This document shows, one piece after another, positions 26,282 through 35,233 of a stretch of 64,000 bases of DNA. The stretch lies in NCBI RefSeq assembly GCF_052114605.1, contig NZ_JBFRFB010000004.1, positions 248,001 through 312,000 on the forward strand, read 5' to 3'. Each line of letters starts with the position of its first letter. Position 1 is the first letter of the stretch. The DNA comes from Microvirga sp052114605 (GTDB lineage: Bacteria > Pseudomonadota > Alphaproteobacteria > Rhizobiales > Beijerinckiaceae). The notes beneath the pieces were generated by a model. It was not told the origin of the DNA. It did no database searches and saw only the letters and a program-made list of their open reading frames with translations. The position numbers and the translations under genes are program-made.

Positions 26282-26696
26282 GCTCGCCTCGACTGGACTG
26301 TTTCAATTCCCGATCTATCGCTATGGCATGGAACCCGGCCTGTGGAACTCTAAGGACAGATAGCTTCCCTACGTCACTTTGCGCATTAGTCGGGAAATAA
26401 CCCATTTCATTCAATCATTAAGGGTGAAACCTACATCAATCTCAACTTAAAATAGTATTCTCGTGAGATTCAGCAGCGCTCATCGTCAAGCACCTCACTT
26501 TTGCGCCTGGATCGCCTGAGCAGGATAAGAGCTAGTACTAAAATAGCAGCGCCGAGCGACCTTAGTTGAGTGCCTATATATCACTAGGGTATAACCTGAG
26601 GTGACGTCACTTAAAGTAGCGGCTTTCACGTCACATCTGGGTTGACGGGCCTATTTGTTGCAATGCTACGGTCAGGCCTAAACCCTAAAGTGACAC
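26282..26696. other. divergent regulatory region with inverted repeats
   Basis: About 415 bases between the RTX gene and the broken recombinase. It contains the perfect palindrome GTGACGTCAC at 26601-26610 and an inverted pair, TCACTAGGGTATAACCTGA (26581-26599) and TCAGGCCTAAACCCTAAAGTGA (26672-26693). The second member abuts the recombinase ATG. The region may hold a resolution site for the recombinase as well as promoters. Confidence 0.45.
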
Positions 26697-27255
26697 ATGG
26701 CCCGCATCGGTTACGCCCGCGTCAGCACGACCGACCAAGATCTCGATACCCAGCTTGCAAGGCTCAAAGCCGAAGGGTGCGAGGTCATTCGTTCCGAGAA
26801 AGTTTCAGGGCCGAGCCGTGATGGTCGCACCGAACTAGCAATCATCCTCGACTTTATGTGACCCGGCTCGACCGTCTCGGCAGGGATACTCGCGACGTCC
26901 TGAACCTAATCTATGAGTGCGAGCAAAAAGAGGCCTTCGTCACAGCCCTTGCCCCCCATGTCTCCACACGTGGCGAAATGGGCCACATCGTGCTTACCGT
27001 GCTCGGCATGGTCGCACAAATGGAGCGGCGCTTCATCAAGGAGCGACAGAGGGACGGCATCGAGAAAGCCAAGGCCCATGGTTCTTATCGCGGCGGTAAG
27101 CGCCGCCTCGACTGCAAAGGTGGCTTGCATTGCACGAAGCAGGTCATGGACCAGCGGAGATTGCAAGGACTGTCGGATGCTCAAGAATGCAAGTCTATCG
27201 GGTGCTAGATCAATGTATAACTGAAGCGGGCATAAGGCAGGATCGGCTTATTTGA
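26697..27255 (+). pseudogene. serine recombinase (resolvase/invertase family), broken twice
   Basis: The N-terminus MARIGYARVSTTDQDLDTQL carries the catalytic-serine motif RVSTTDQ. The frame stops at 26859, then continues in another frame from TRLDRLGRDTRDVLNL. The segment that normally links them (a 'RPGDxLxV'-type stretch) is missing, so a deletion of roughly 20 bases is likely. GEMGHIVLTVLGMVAQMERR and ERQRDGIEKAKA follow normally. After GKRRLD (about 27112) the frame shifts again: the C-terminal helix-turn-helix LHEAGHGPAEIARTVGCSRM, then QVYRVLD, reads in the third frame to 27255. With two frame-breaking lesions it should be inactive. It is a mobile-element relic between the two RTX genes. 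Confidence 0.85.
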
Positions 27256-27389
27256 CGAGCTAGGAAAGGGGCCTCTGCACGAAGTGTTCCAGCGCACCCT
27301 GTGCTGATCTGACCATGAGAACCTAGTTGTTCGACGAGGGACGCTCTGGTGGGACGGATGTCATGAAGTCTCATCTAGGGAGATGCGAC

Positions 27390-30188
27390 ATGCCTGCAAC
27401 ACATATCCGATTTGGCGATGAAGCTCGCGTAAACACTGCCACGGCTGGAAGCCAAGGAACCAACTACATCACCGCTCTTGCGGACGGTGGCTGGGTTGCT
27501 ACCTGGACAACGAGCAATGCTGAAGGCACAGAGTCCGATGTCATGCAGCAGCGTTTTGACGCGACAGGTGCAAAGGTCGGAACCGAGTTCGTCGTCAACA
27601 CGACGATGCAGAACTTCCAATCGACGGCGGCGGCGACCGGCCTTGTTGACGGCGGTTGGGTAGTTGCTTGGGAGTCGGTTGGGCAGGACGGCTCCAGCGA
27701 GGGCGTGTTTCTTCAGCGCTATGACGTGAACGGCGAGAAGGTCGGCGCGGAAACTCAAGTCAACGGCATTACAGGCGGGACTCAGACAAACCCGAGTGTG
27801 ACACTTACGGCGGACGGCGGCTGGATCGTTACTTACATTTCACAGCTTGGAAACCAATGGGGCTATTACCAAAAGCGTTACGACGCTGAGGGCGCTGCGG
27901 TTGGCCCCGAGACCCGCATTGATGGAGGCACTGCGGACTATGGGACTTCGAGCGTAACACTGACCACGACAGGATGGGTTGTCACTTGGACCGGAAGGGA
28001 CGCGGATGGTGATGGCATTTTCCAACAAGCCTTCGATCATGAGGGCAACAAGATCGGGACCGTGCAGCCCGTCAACGTGACGACCGCCGGCATACAGCGC
28101 GACTCTCACGTCATGGGCCTGACAGATGGCGGCTGGGTGGCGTTCTGGTCTAGCGATACCGGCAATGGGGTGAACTTCTATCAACAGCACTATGATGCCA
28201 CAGGCGCTAAGGTTGGCGGGGAAACCCTCGTCAATGCCGATGTGCGCGCCACGCGCTCCAACGTCCAATCAACCCTCCTGGATGATGGCAACTATGTTGT
28301 CACCTGGGCGGAGCGTGATCGCGATGGCTCAAGCGACGGTATTTATCAGCAAATGTTCTCGGCTACCGGCGAGAAGATCGGCGGCGAAATCCTCGTCAAT
28401 CAGACGACAGAAGGCAGCCAAAACAGTGCAACAGTAACAGCGCTTGCGGGTGGTGGCTGGGTTGTATCCTGGGATTCCAATGGACAGGATGGCGACGGCT
28501 ACGGCGTCTATCAGCGTGTGTTCTCGCAGCCGGAAGACCTCACCCTCACGGCAGGGAAGGATTATGTTATAGGCTCGGCTGGCAATGATGTGATCAAGGT
28601 TGCCCTCGGAGGCCTTGATCACAGCGATGAGGTGCACGGCGGGGATGGTCTCGACACCCTGCAAATGCTCTCGGCCGGAACCCTCGATCTCCGAAATGGC
28701 ACGACTTCAAGCATCGAAGTTTTACGGGGATCGGAAGGCGACGATACCTTTATCCTCAAGCATGGTCTCAATCCTGGTTTCTCGGTCATCAACGGCGAGG
28801 GCGGCAATGATGTATTGCAAGTGCAAGAGGGCACCACGGATCTGAGTATGGTAACGCTCTCGGGGATCGAGAAGATTCAGTTCAACGCGACGGGCTCGAC
28901 GGTACGCTTCAACCTTTGGGACCAAGCCAAGCTTGCATATGGTTCCGGGGCGGAAGGGGTCACGGATGAAGTGATCTTGGCTATCGACGCAGTGACCAAT
29001 GCCCGGATCTTGCAACTCTTCAACCAGGGGATTGAAAAGGTTACCGATAGTAACGGTGTGAGTTACGGACGCGTTCCGATTGAGCTGACGAATGAAGGCG
29101 GCACGATCAAGACAACTTCCGATGCTCCGGTCAAGCCGTTCGCGAAAGGCCTATCAATTGAAGTTGCATACGGAGCGGAGGTTACCGCTACTGTGATGAT
29201 CAACAACCCTGCCAACGGCAAGCTGATCTCCAATGCTGGCGGTATCTATCAAGAGTCTCTTGGTCTTTTTTCGATCACGGGCACGGCGGCCGTTGTTGAG
29301 AAGGCCCTACAGGACTTGGCTTTCGATCCCTCCGACAATGGCGCTATTGGCAGCACAACCAAGACGACGTTCACTGTGAGAGTCAGTGATGGCTTCAGTC
29401 ATGTATTAGACGAAGGGAAGACGTTCGTTGAATCAGCTGTTGCAAATATTGCGCCCGACTCGCTAAGCCTGAGCCGTAATTTCGTTTTCGAGAACACAGC
29501 CTCCGGCTCGGTGGTGGCAACCATATCTGCCACGGACAAGAACTTACCAGAATCCTTGAGCTTCGAGATTATCGGTGATGCAGCGGGCCGCTTCGCAGTG
29601 TCGGGTAACACGTTGGTGGTCAAGGATGGTGTGCGCCTCGACTATGAGCAGGCCACCTCTCACGATATCACGCTGCGGGTCAAAGACGCTCACGGGCTCG
29701 TGCGCGATGAGATCTTCAAGATCGAGGTGTGGGACGTTGTTCACGAGATCATCAAAGGTTCAGATGGCAACGACGTTCTCGTAGGCTCGGGCGGCCTTGG
29801 CATGGACCGGCTCTATGGCGGTCTCGGCAACGACACTTTGGAAGGTCGCAAGGGCAAAGACATCTTTGTGTTCAACACCAAGACGAACAAGAAAACCAAC
29901 GTCGATACGATCAAGGATTTCAGCGTCAAGGATGATACGATCTGGTTGGATAATGCCGTGTTCAAGAAGCTCGGCAAGGCGGGGTCTGAGAAGAAGCCTG
30001 CCAAGCTCTCGAAGGACTTTTTCACCATAGGCACGAAAGCGGCCGATGCGAAGGACTACCTGATCTACAACAAGAAGACCGGCGCGCTGTACTACGATGC
30101 CGACGGTACGGGATCGGCCGCGCAGATCCAGATCGCAAAGGTGGGTAAGAACCTCAAGCTGACCGAAAAGGATTTTTTCGTTGTTTAA
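27390..30188 (+). CDS. RTX calcium-binding secreted protein with seven-repeat propeller-like N-terminus
   Basis: 932 residues from ATG 27390 (AGGGAG upstream); a TTG at 27327 is less likely. Residues 1-377 contain seven repeats of about 47-55 residues, each with a core such as DGGWVVAWES, a mid segment like GVFLQRYDVNGEKVG and an end like ETQVN. The N-terminus supplies the missing half of the last repeat, a propeller 'velcro' pattern. Then come hemolysin-type repeats (about 383-520), a cadherin-like domain (NIAPDSLSLSRNFVFENTAS, about 686-790), a final RTX block, and a secretion module ending KDFFVV. No N-terminal signal peptide is seen. The layout matches the divergent RTX gene at 22058. Likely role: exported adhesin or surface protein. 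Confidence 0.85.
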   Translation: MPATHIRFGDEARVNTATAGSQGTNYITALADGGWVATWTTSNAEGTESDVMQQRFDATGAKVGTEFVVNTTMQNFQSTAAATGLVDGGWVVAWESVGQDGSSEGVFLQRYDVNGEKVGAETQVNGITGGTQTNPSVTLTADGGWIVTYISQLGNQWGYYQKRYDAEGAAVGPETRIDGGTADYGTSSVTLTTTGWVVTWTGRDADGDGIFQQAFDHEGNKIGTVQPVNVTTAGIQRDSHVMGLTDGGWVAFWSSDTGNGVNFYQQHYDATGAKVGGETLVNADVRATRSNVQSTLLDDGNYVVTWAERDRDGSSDGIYQQMFSATGEKIGGEILVNQTTEGSQNSATVTALAGGGWVVSWDSNGQDGDGYGVYQRVFSQPEDLTLTAGKDYVIGSAGNDVIKVALGGLDHSDEVHGGDGLDTLQMLSAGTLDLRNGTTSSIEVLRGSEGDDTFILKHGLNPGFSVINGEGGNDVLQVQEGTTDLSMVTLSGIEKIQFNATGSTVRFNLWDQAKLAYGSGAEGVTDEVILAIDAVTNARILQLFNQGIEKVTDSNGVSYGRVPIELTNEGGTIKTTSDAPVKPFAKGLSIEVAYGAEVTATVMINNPANGKLISNAGGIYQESLGLFSITGTAAVVEKALQDLAFDPSDNGAIGSTTKTTFTVRVSDGFSHVLDEGKTFVESAVANIAPDSLSLSRNFVFENTASGSVVATISATDKNLPESLSFEIIGDAAGRFAVSGNTLVVKDGVRLDYEQATSHDITLRVKDAHGLVRDEIFKIEVWDVVHEIIKGSDGNDVLVGSGGLGMDRLYGGLGNDTLEGRKGKDIFVFNTKTNKKTNVDTIKDFSVKDDTIWLDNAVFKKLGKAGSEKKPAKLSKDFFTIGTKAADAKDYLIYNKKTGALYYDADGTGSAAQIQIAKVGKNLKLTEKDFFVV

Positions 30189-30549
30189 GATAGTGCCTTT
30201 AATTGGGACGCTAGTTTGGCCTCTCGCGCTTGGCGCCAGGACCGGCGTCGACAGCTCTCGGCATCGCAGCCGCTACGGGCGCTGATCCCACCGGTATCAG
30301 CGCCATGGCCGTAGGCCCCGTCTACAAAGCTGAGGTCAATGCGAACCTGAAGGCTTGGCAGGCCCAAAACCCGGCTCCGAACCCTCAAGCAGAGCTCGCC
30401 AAGATCGAGGCCATCAGGCGGAAAGCCATCGCTGATGGCGTACTCTATCCCGACGGAAGCTCAAAGCAGTAACTTTGCATTCAAATCCTCAGGGCGTGGT
30501 CTTCTCGCTCGGTCAGCCGGGTGGGCCACCCCCCAGATAGGTGGGTATG
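30189..30549. other. intergenic region after the RTX gene
   Basis: About 360 bases. The only open frame of note is the weak one at 30230-30472. No terminator with a T-run is obvious. The right end runs into a decayed RTX 3' end. Confidence 0.35.
30230..30472 (+). CDS. possible small hypothetical protein or gene fragment
   Basis: 80 residues with a TTG start; the plausible coding part is GPVYKAEVNANLKAWQAQNP and the following charged helix ending DGVLYPDGSSKQ. No ribosome-binding site is clear and no family is recognised. It lies in a zone of gene fragments, so it may be the tail of a lost gene. Confidence 0.25.
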   Translation: MAPGPASTALGIAAATGADPTGISAMAVGPVYKAEVNANLKAWQAQNPAPNPQAELAKIEAIRRKAIADGVLYPDGSSKQ

Positions 30550-30639
30550 AAGCTCGGTATGGGCTCATCCGTTCAGATCCAGATCGCCACTCTCCTCACG
30601 AACCTCACGATCACCTACAGGGACCTCTTCGTTGTCTAA
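30550..30639 (+). pseudogene. decayed 3' end of an RTX gene
   Basis: In frame with TAA 30637 the sequence reads GMGSSVQIQIATLLTNLTIT followed by YRDLFVV. It aligns with the last 30 residues of the intact RTX proteins (GTGSQAQVQIATLSKNLKMT, YKDFFVI). Nothing upstream preserves the rest of such a gene. This is direct evidence that further family members were once here. Confidence 0.75.
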
Positions 30640-30961
30640 GTCAGCCAAACCTCTGTTTATCATCGTACTGACTCTGTCCCTGGGTGGATGCGTCAGTCAG
30701 GGCACGCATGAACTCAGTGCAACCGAAACCGGATTGGATTGCGCAGCTTTGTCTCAGGAACTTGCTGCCAACGAACGCCAGATCGTGGCAGCTGCGGGCG
30801 AGAGAAGTGCCAACGAGACCAAGAATGCGGTGGGCCAAGCCGCTATGACGCTGTTGCTTCCGGAACTGTCCTTTATCGACCTATCCGCTTCTGAGAAGGC
30901 GAAGGTCGACGCTCTGCTCAGCCGCAACCGGGCGCTGAAGGAACTCGCACAGTCTAAATGA
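30632..30961 (+). CDS. small lipoprotein
   Basis: 109 residues with a TTG start, preceded by AGGGA. The N-terminus SKSAKPLFIIVLTLSLGGCV is a lipoprotein signal with lipobox LGGC (Cys about residue 20). The mature part is helical and charged (CAALSQELAANERQIVAAAG; EKAKVDALLSRNRALKELA) and resembles small entry-exclusion or phage-type envelope lipoproteins, although I cannot name the family. Its start overlaps the RTX remnant, so it may borrow a start and ribosome-binding site made by a rearrangement. Confidence 0.6.
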   Translation: MSKSAKPLFIIVLTLSLGGCVSQGTHELSATETGLDCAALSQELAANERQIVAAAGERSANETKNAVGQAAMTLLLPELSFIDLSASEKAKVDALLSRNRALKELAQSK

Positions 30962-31075
30962 TGTCCAGCAACGGCAGACACAGTGTAGGGATGGTCAACT
31001 AGAATAGACACCTCTTGCTAACCGGGTTCCGGCGAGTTCTCCCTTTTGCTCAATTAGCAATCGTGCCTTGGCCTT

Positions 31076-31765
31076 TTATCGGAAATCTCTCGTTTTCACT
31101 GTGATCGCCTGATCTGGTACGAGAGAGCGGTTGGGCATGTTGCCTGTCGTAGGTAATGCCCCACCCCGCGATCCTACTGACCTGAGAAGGCCGGACAAGT
31201 CTGCGAACCCATCGGCCACGACATGGATTACCAGTCCCTGTTTCTGCACCCTTCCTCGGCAGGCAAGCATACCTGCAGAGAGAATTAAGCGGCGCTGCTG
31301 CTCGAAGAGCGACGGCCAAATCACAAGATTGGCAACATCGGTTTCGTCTTCGATGGTCATGAACGTAACCCCCTTGGCCGATCCTGGCTTCTGGCGCACG
31401 AGAATGAGCCCCGCGACCGTCACAATCTGGTTGTTCCTCACATGCTAGAGTTCGGCAGCACGAATGATGCCCCGCCGCTCCAGATCACCCCGGAGGAAGG
31501 TGACCGGATGCTGGCGCAAGGTCAGACCCTGTGAGCGATAATCCGCAACGACCTCGCCACCCTCCGTCAGCGGCGTGAGCGAGACGTGAGGCTCAACGGC
31601 TTCAGGGTTTATCTGCTCTTCCNGCTCATCGGCAGCGGCAAACAGAGGGAGGGGCGTAAACTTGGCGAGCCGACCGTTATCCGGCCGCTTGTGTTCTTTC
31701 GCCAATTCTTGAGGAATCACGCTCGCTTGAGACAACCCTGTTCCCAAAACTTCCAACGGAAGCAA
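31076..31765 (-). pseudogene. dnaE2: C-terminal fragment of error-prone DNA polymerase DnaE2
   Basis: The minus strand reads the end of DnaE2: HPVTFLRGDLERRGIIRAAEL, an in-frame TAG at 31445-31447, then VTVAGLILVRQKPGSAKGVTF, and the OB-fold end to KTRDFR. Only about 230 of some 1,050 residues remain; the 5' end is cut at about 31765, where a helicase fragment begins on the other strand. The segment before KTRDFR is also shortened. Base 31623 is an N in the given sequence. Neither imuA nor imuB, the usual neighbours, is here, so this is a relic of a mutasome gene. Confidence 0.85.
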
Positions 31766-32575
31766 TTGGAGAGACTAATCACGAGCAAATCCGGAAGATC
31801 CGGAGTTTCGTCCACAACCCCAACCGTCGGCGAGATCAGGCGATTGCTCGTTTTGAGACAGAGGAGCTTGCCCGGTGGGAAAGCTTCTTCGATACCTTCG
31901 AGAAGAATCCGCTCACACCAGAACAGCAGCTATCGATCGTTGCGGATGAGGATGCAACACTTGTGCTGGCCGGTGCTGGCTCTGGAAAGACAAGTGTCAT
32001 CACGGCGAAGGCGGGATATCTGGTGAAGGCCGGCATCCAAAAGCCCGACCAGATCCTATTGCTGGCTTTCGCTCGGGATGCGGCGCGAGAGATGTCCGAG
32101 CGCATTGAGGAACGTTGCGGCGAGCCACTCGAGGCTCGAACCTTCCATGCTTTGGCTTATGACATCATCGGAGCTGTCGAAGGCACCAAGCCGGCGCTAG
32201 CCGCGCACGCGACGGATGACAAGGCATTTCTAGCGCTGATCAAGGACATCTTGAGAGCACTCGTTGCAACAGACTCCGATGTCTCGCGGGCGATCATCCG
32301 TTGGTTTTCTTACACGCACCTCGAAGAGAAAAGCGAGTGGGACTTCGAACAGAAGCACGAGTATTACACCTTTATCGAAAAGGCAGACCTCCGGACCCTG
32401 CAGGGTGAGAAAGTGAAGAGCTTTGAATAGCTGATGATCGCGAACTGGCACTTCGAAAGCGGGATCGAGTATGAGTACGAGCCGGACTACGAACACAAGC
32501 TTCCTGACACGGGTCGGCGGATCTACTGCCCGGATTTCCGGCTTAAGAAAAGCGGCGTTTACATCGAGCATTTCC
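31741..32575 (+). pseudogene. UvrD/HelD-like DNA helicase fragment
   Basis: The frame reads ARWESFFDTFEKNPLTPEQQ, then LVLAGAGSGKTSVITAKAGY (Walker A GAGSGKT) and ILLLAFARDAAREMSERIEE, typical of superfamily 1 helicases of the helicase IV type. An in-frame TAG stands at 32428-32430 after KVKSFE, and the same frame continues MIANWHFESGIEYEYEPDYE and YCPDFRLKKSGVYIEHF until about 32575, where it joins hsdR sequence in another frame. The C-terminal helicase motifs are lost. The left edge is uncertain because the frame stays open into the antisense of dnaE2. Confidence 0.8.
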
Positions 32576-34864
32576 ATTGCTCTCGCTGATCTTCTGATGA
32601 AGGCGAACTGGGCGCGGCGCATCCTGTTCTTGGCCGACCGCGTAGCACTGGTGAACCAATCAGTAAACGCCTTCAAGACATTCCTGCCTGCCGCCTCTCC
32701 CGTGAACCTCGTCACGGACAAGGAAGCGACCGGGCGGGTCTATGTCTCAACCTATCCGATAATGATGGGCCTGATCGACGAGGCGCGGGACGGCAAGCGT
32801 CGTTTCGGCCCCGGCCACTTCGACCTCATCGTTATCGATGAGGCTCACCGGTCCGTATATCGTAAGTACGGAGCGATCTTCGATTATTTTGACAGCCTTC
32901 TGGTCGGTCTTACGGCGACGCCTAAGGACGAGATTGATCGCGACACCTATCGCCTGTTCAATCTGCAGCGTGGCGTACCGACCGATGCTTATACTCTTGA
33001 TGAGGCCGTGCAGGACGGCTTTCTCGTACCGCCGAAAGCTGTCTCCGTGCCGCTCAAGTTTCAGTGGGAGGGCATCTCCTATGACGACCTCGCCGACGAG
33101 GAGAAGGACGCCTGGGACGCGATCGAGTGGGATGAGGAAGGCACCGTACCAGGCCGGGTTGAGGCTGCAGCCGTCCACAAATGGCTATTCAACAAGGATA
33201 CGGTCGACAAGGTGCTTGAGCACCTCATGACCCATGGCCTCAAGGTGGCGGATGGCGAACGCATCGCAAAAACGATCATCTTCGCCAAAAACCACGATCA
33301 TGCGCAGTTCATTGCCTCCAGATTCGATGAGAATTACCCACACTTGAAGGGGTCGTTTGCCCGCGTGATCGACTTCAAGACCGAGTACGCTCAGTCGCTG
33401 ATTGACGATTTCAGCCAAGCCCACAAGGCGCCGCATATCGCGGTCTCGGTCGACATGCTCGACACCGGCATCGACGTGCCGGAAGTCGTCAACCTCGTTT
33501 TTTTCAAGATCGTGCGCTCAAAGACCAAGTTCTGGCAGATGATCGGGCGCGGCACGTGCCTGTGCCCGAACCTGCTTGGACCAGGACAGCACAAGGAATT
33601 CTTCTACGTCTTCGACTATTGCCAGAATTTCGAGTTCTTTAATCAGAACCCTGCTCTGGCCGAGGGCTCTCTTGGAGATTCACTCTCCAAGTGCCTCTTT
33701 GCGTCGCGCATGGAACTTATCGGAGAGCTAGACGGTCTAGTAAACCGCAAGACGCCTCAATCTCTGCCAAGCGGCTACACACACTTGCCCACACCCATAG
33801 CCAATCTGGGTGAGCCCGGCTCCAGCGTTGATCTGGAAGCGCAGTACAGCCTGTTGCGCGAGGATTTGGCGAAACGCCTGCGAGAAGAGGTTGAAGGCAT
33901 GAGCCTAGACAATTTCCTCGTGCGTCCCAAGCGACGGCTGGTAGAAAAATACGCGCAGGGCGAGGTTTGGGGAAGCTGGGTCTTGATGAACGCACGGAGC
34001 TAATCGACAACGTCGCCGGTCTCCCGTCGAGCTTGGTGGACGAGGATATGGAGGCCAAGCAGTTCGACCTGCTCATCCTCAAGATCCAGCTTGCGGCCTT
34101 ACGCCATGGAAAAGGTCTTTGAAGGTCTGCGGAACAAGATTTCGCAGATCGCCAGCTTGCTCGAAGAGCTTTCGAACGTCCCCATGGTGGCGCAGGAGCT
34201 ACCGCTGATCCTCGACATTAAGGCGGATGAGTTTTGGCAGGATATTACAGTTCCGATTCTAGAAGGCGTCCGCCGTCGTCTCCGCGACTTAGTCAAGCTC
34301 ATTGAGCTGAAGCGTCGGCCTATCGTCTATAGGGATTTCGAAGATGAGATCAGGGCAGGCACAACGATCGAACTCGAGGGCATAACCGTTGGCACGGACA
34401 TGGACCGCTTCCGAATCAAGGCCCGTCATTTCGTGCGTGCCAACGAGAGTCACATCGCGATCCTAAAGCTACGCCGGAATGAACCGTTGGCGGCAACTGA
34501 CTTGACCGAGTTGGAACGCATGCTCCTCGATGCCGGTGTCGCAGCCCCGGCCGAGATCGAGCAACTCCAGACCGACGGCGGTTTGGGCTTATTCGTGCGT
34601 TCACTCGTCGGATTGGAGCGAGACGCAGCCAAGCGGGCATTTGAAACATTTCTCGCAGGCAAGAACTTTTCCGCAGATCAGATTGAGTTCCTCAACATGG
34701 TCATTGACCATCTTACCGAACGTGGCGCGATGGACCCACGACTTCTCTACGAAAGCCCCTTCACTGACCTCGACGATCTCGGCGTTGCCGGCATCTTTGC
34801 TGAGGGCGATGTCACTCAGGTAATCTCTATCCTAGAGGATGTACGCCGTCGTGCCACAGCCTGA
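32576..34864 (+). pseudogene. hsdR: type I restriction enzyme R subunit (hsdR) fragment, 5' truncated and frameshifted
   Basis: From the junction the reading frame gives IALADLLMKANWARRILFLA and then DEAH-helicase motifs (LIVIDEAHRS, VGLTATP) and QMIGRGTCLCPNL. Motif VI usually reads RGTR, so Arg has become Cys. The nuclease and Walker A part is missing. The frame is lost after GEVWG (about 33970), runs as KLGLDERTELIDNVAGLPSS in another frame, and returns at about 34095 for the EcoEI-type C-terminal domain (VFEGLRNKISQIASLLEELS to EDVRRRATA, stop 34864). No hsdM or hsdS is nearby. The restriction activity must be dead. Confidence 0.88.
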
Positions 34865-34949
34865 GGCCTGCGAGAGGTCAATCGGAAGCTAACCGAATCT
34901 CTAGGCTTGATGGCGACAAGAAATTCTGCGCGCTGCATGAAGCAATTGA

Positions 34950-34995
34950 GTAAGCTTGCTTACCACGCGCTTACCAGAGCGTCTTTCTGGTAAGC
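34950..34995. repeat. cluster of GCTTACC inverted repeats beside tRNA-His
   Basis: The core GCTTACC or its complement occurs at 34950-34955 (GTAAGC), 34958-34964, 34969-34975 and 34989-34995. The last two form a perfect 10-bp stem GCTTACCAGA/TCTGGTAAGC with a 7-base loop. It lies 40 bases from the tRNA-His 3' end at the edge of the broken-gene zone. Confidence 0.5.
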
Positions 34996-35034
34996 AGCCC
35001 TCGAACCTGCGAGAGTTAAGTCATTGAATTTAAA

Positions 35035-35111
35035 TGGTACAGCCGCCCCGGCTTGAACGGGGGACCCCCAGATCCACAATCTGGTGCTCTAACCAACTGA
35101 GCTACGGCTGC
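35035..35111 (-). tRNA. tRNA-His (GTG)
   Basis: A full cloverleaf on the minus strand: acceptor GCAGCCG (35105-35111) with CGGCTGT, D-arm GCTCAGTTGGTTAGAGC, anticodon loop TTGTGGA giving GTG, T-arm around GTTCAAGCC, and an encoded CCA (35035-35037). Position -1 is T, not G, and the discriminator is A73, not C73. This is the known alphaproteobacterial form of tRNA-His. The 3' end faces the accessory region. Confidence 0.95.
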
Positions 35112-35233
35112 ACGTGAGGCAGGGTGTAATCGCGCCGGCGATCAATTTCAAGGCTTCTTTGCGCTCGCAGGCCCTGAAAAGACAACGGCGGACCAAAGGG
35201 CCCGCCGTTTCAAAGGGTTAGGCTTGAAAAAGC

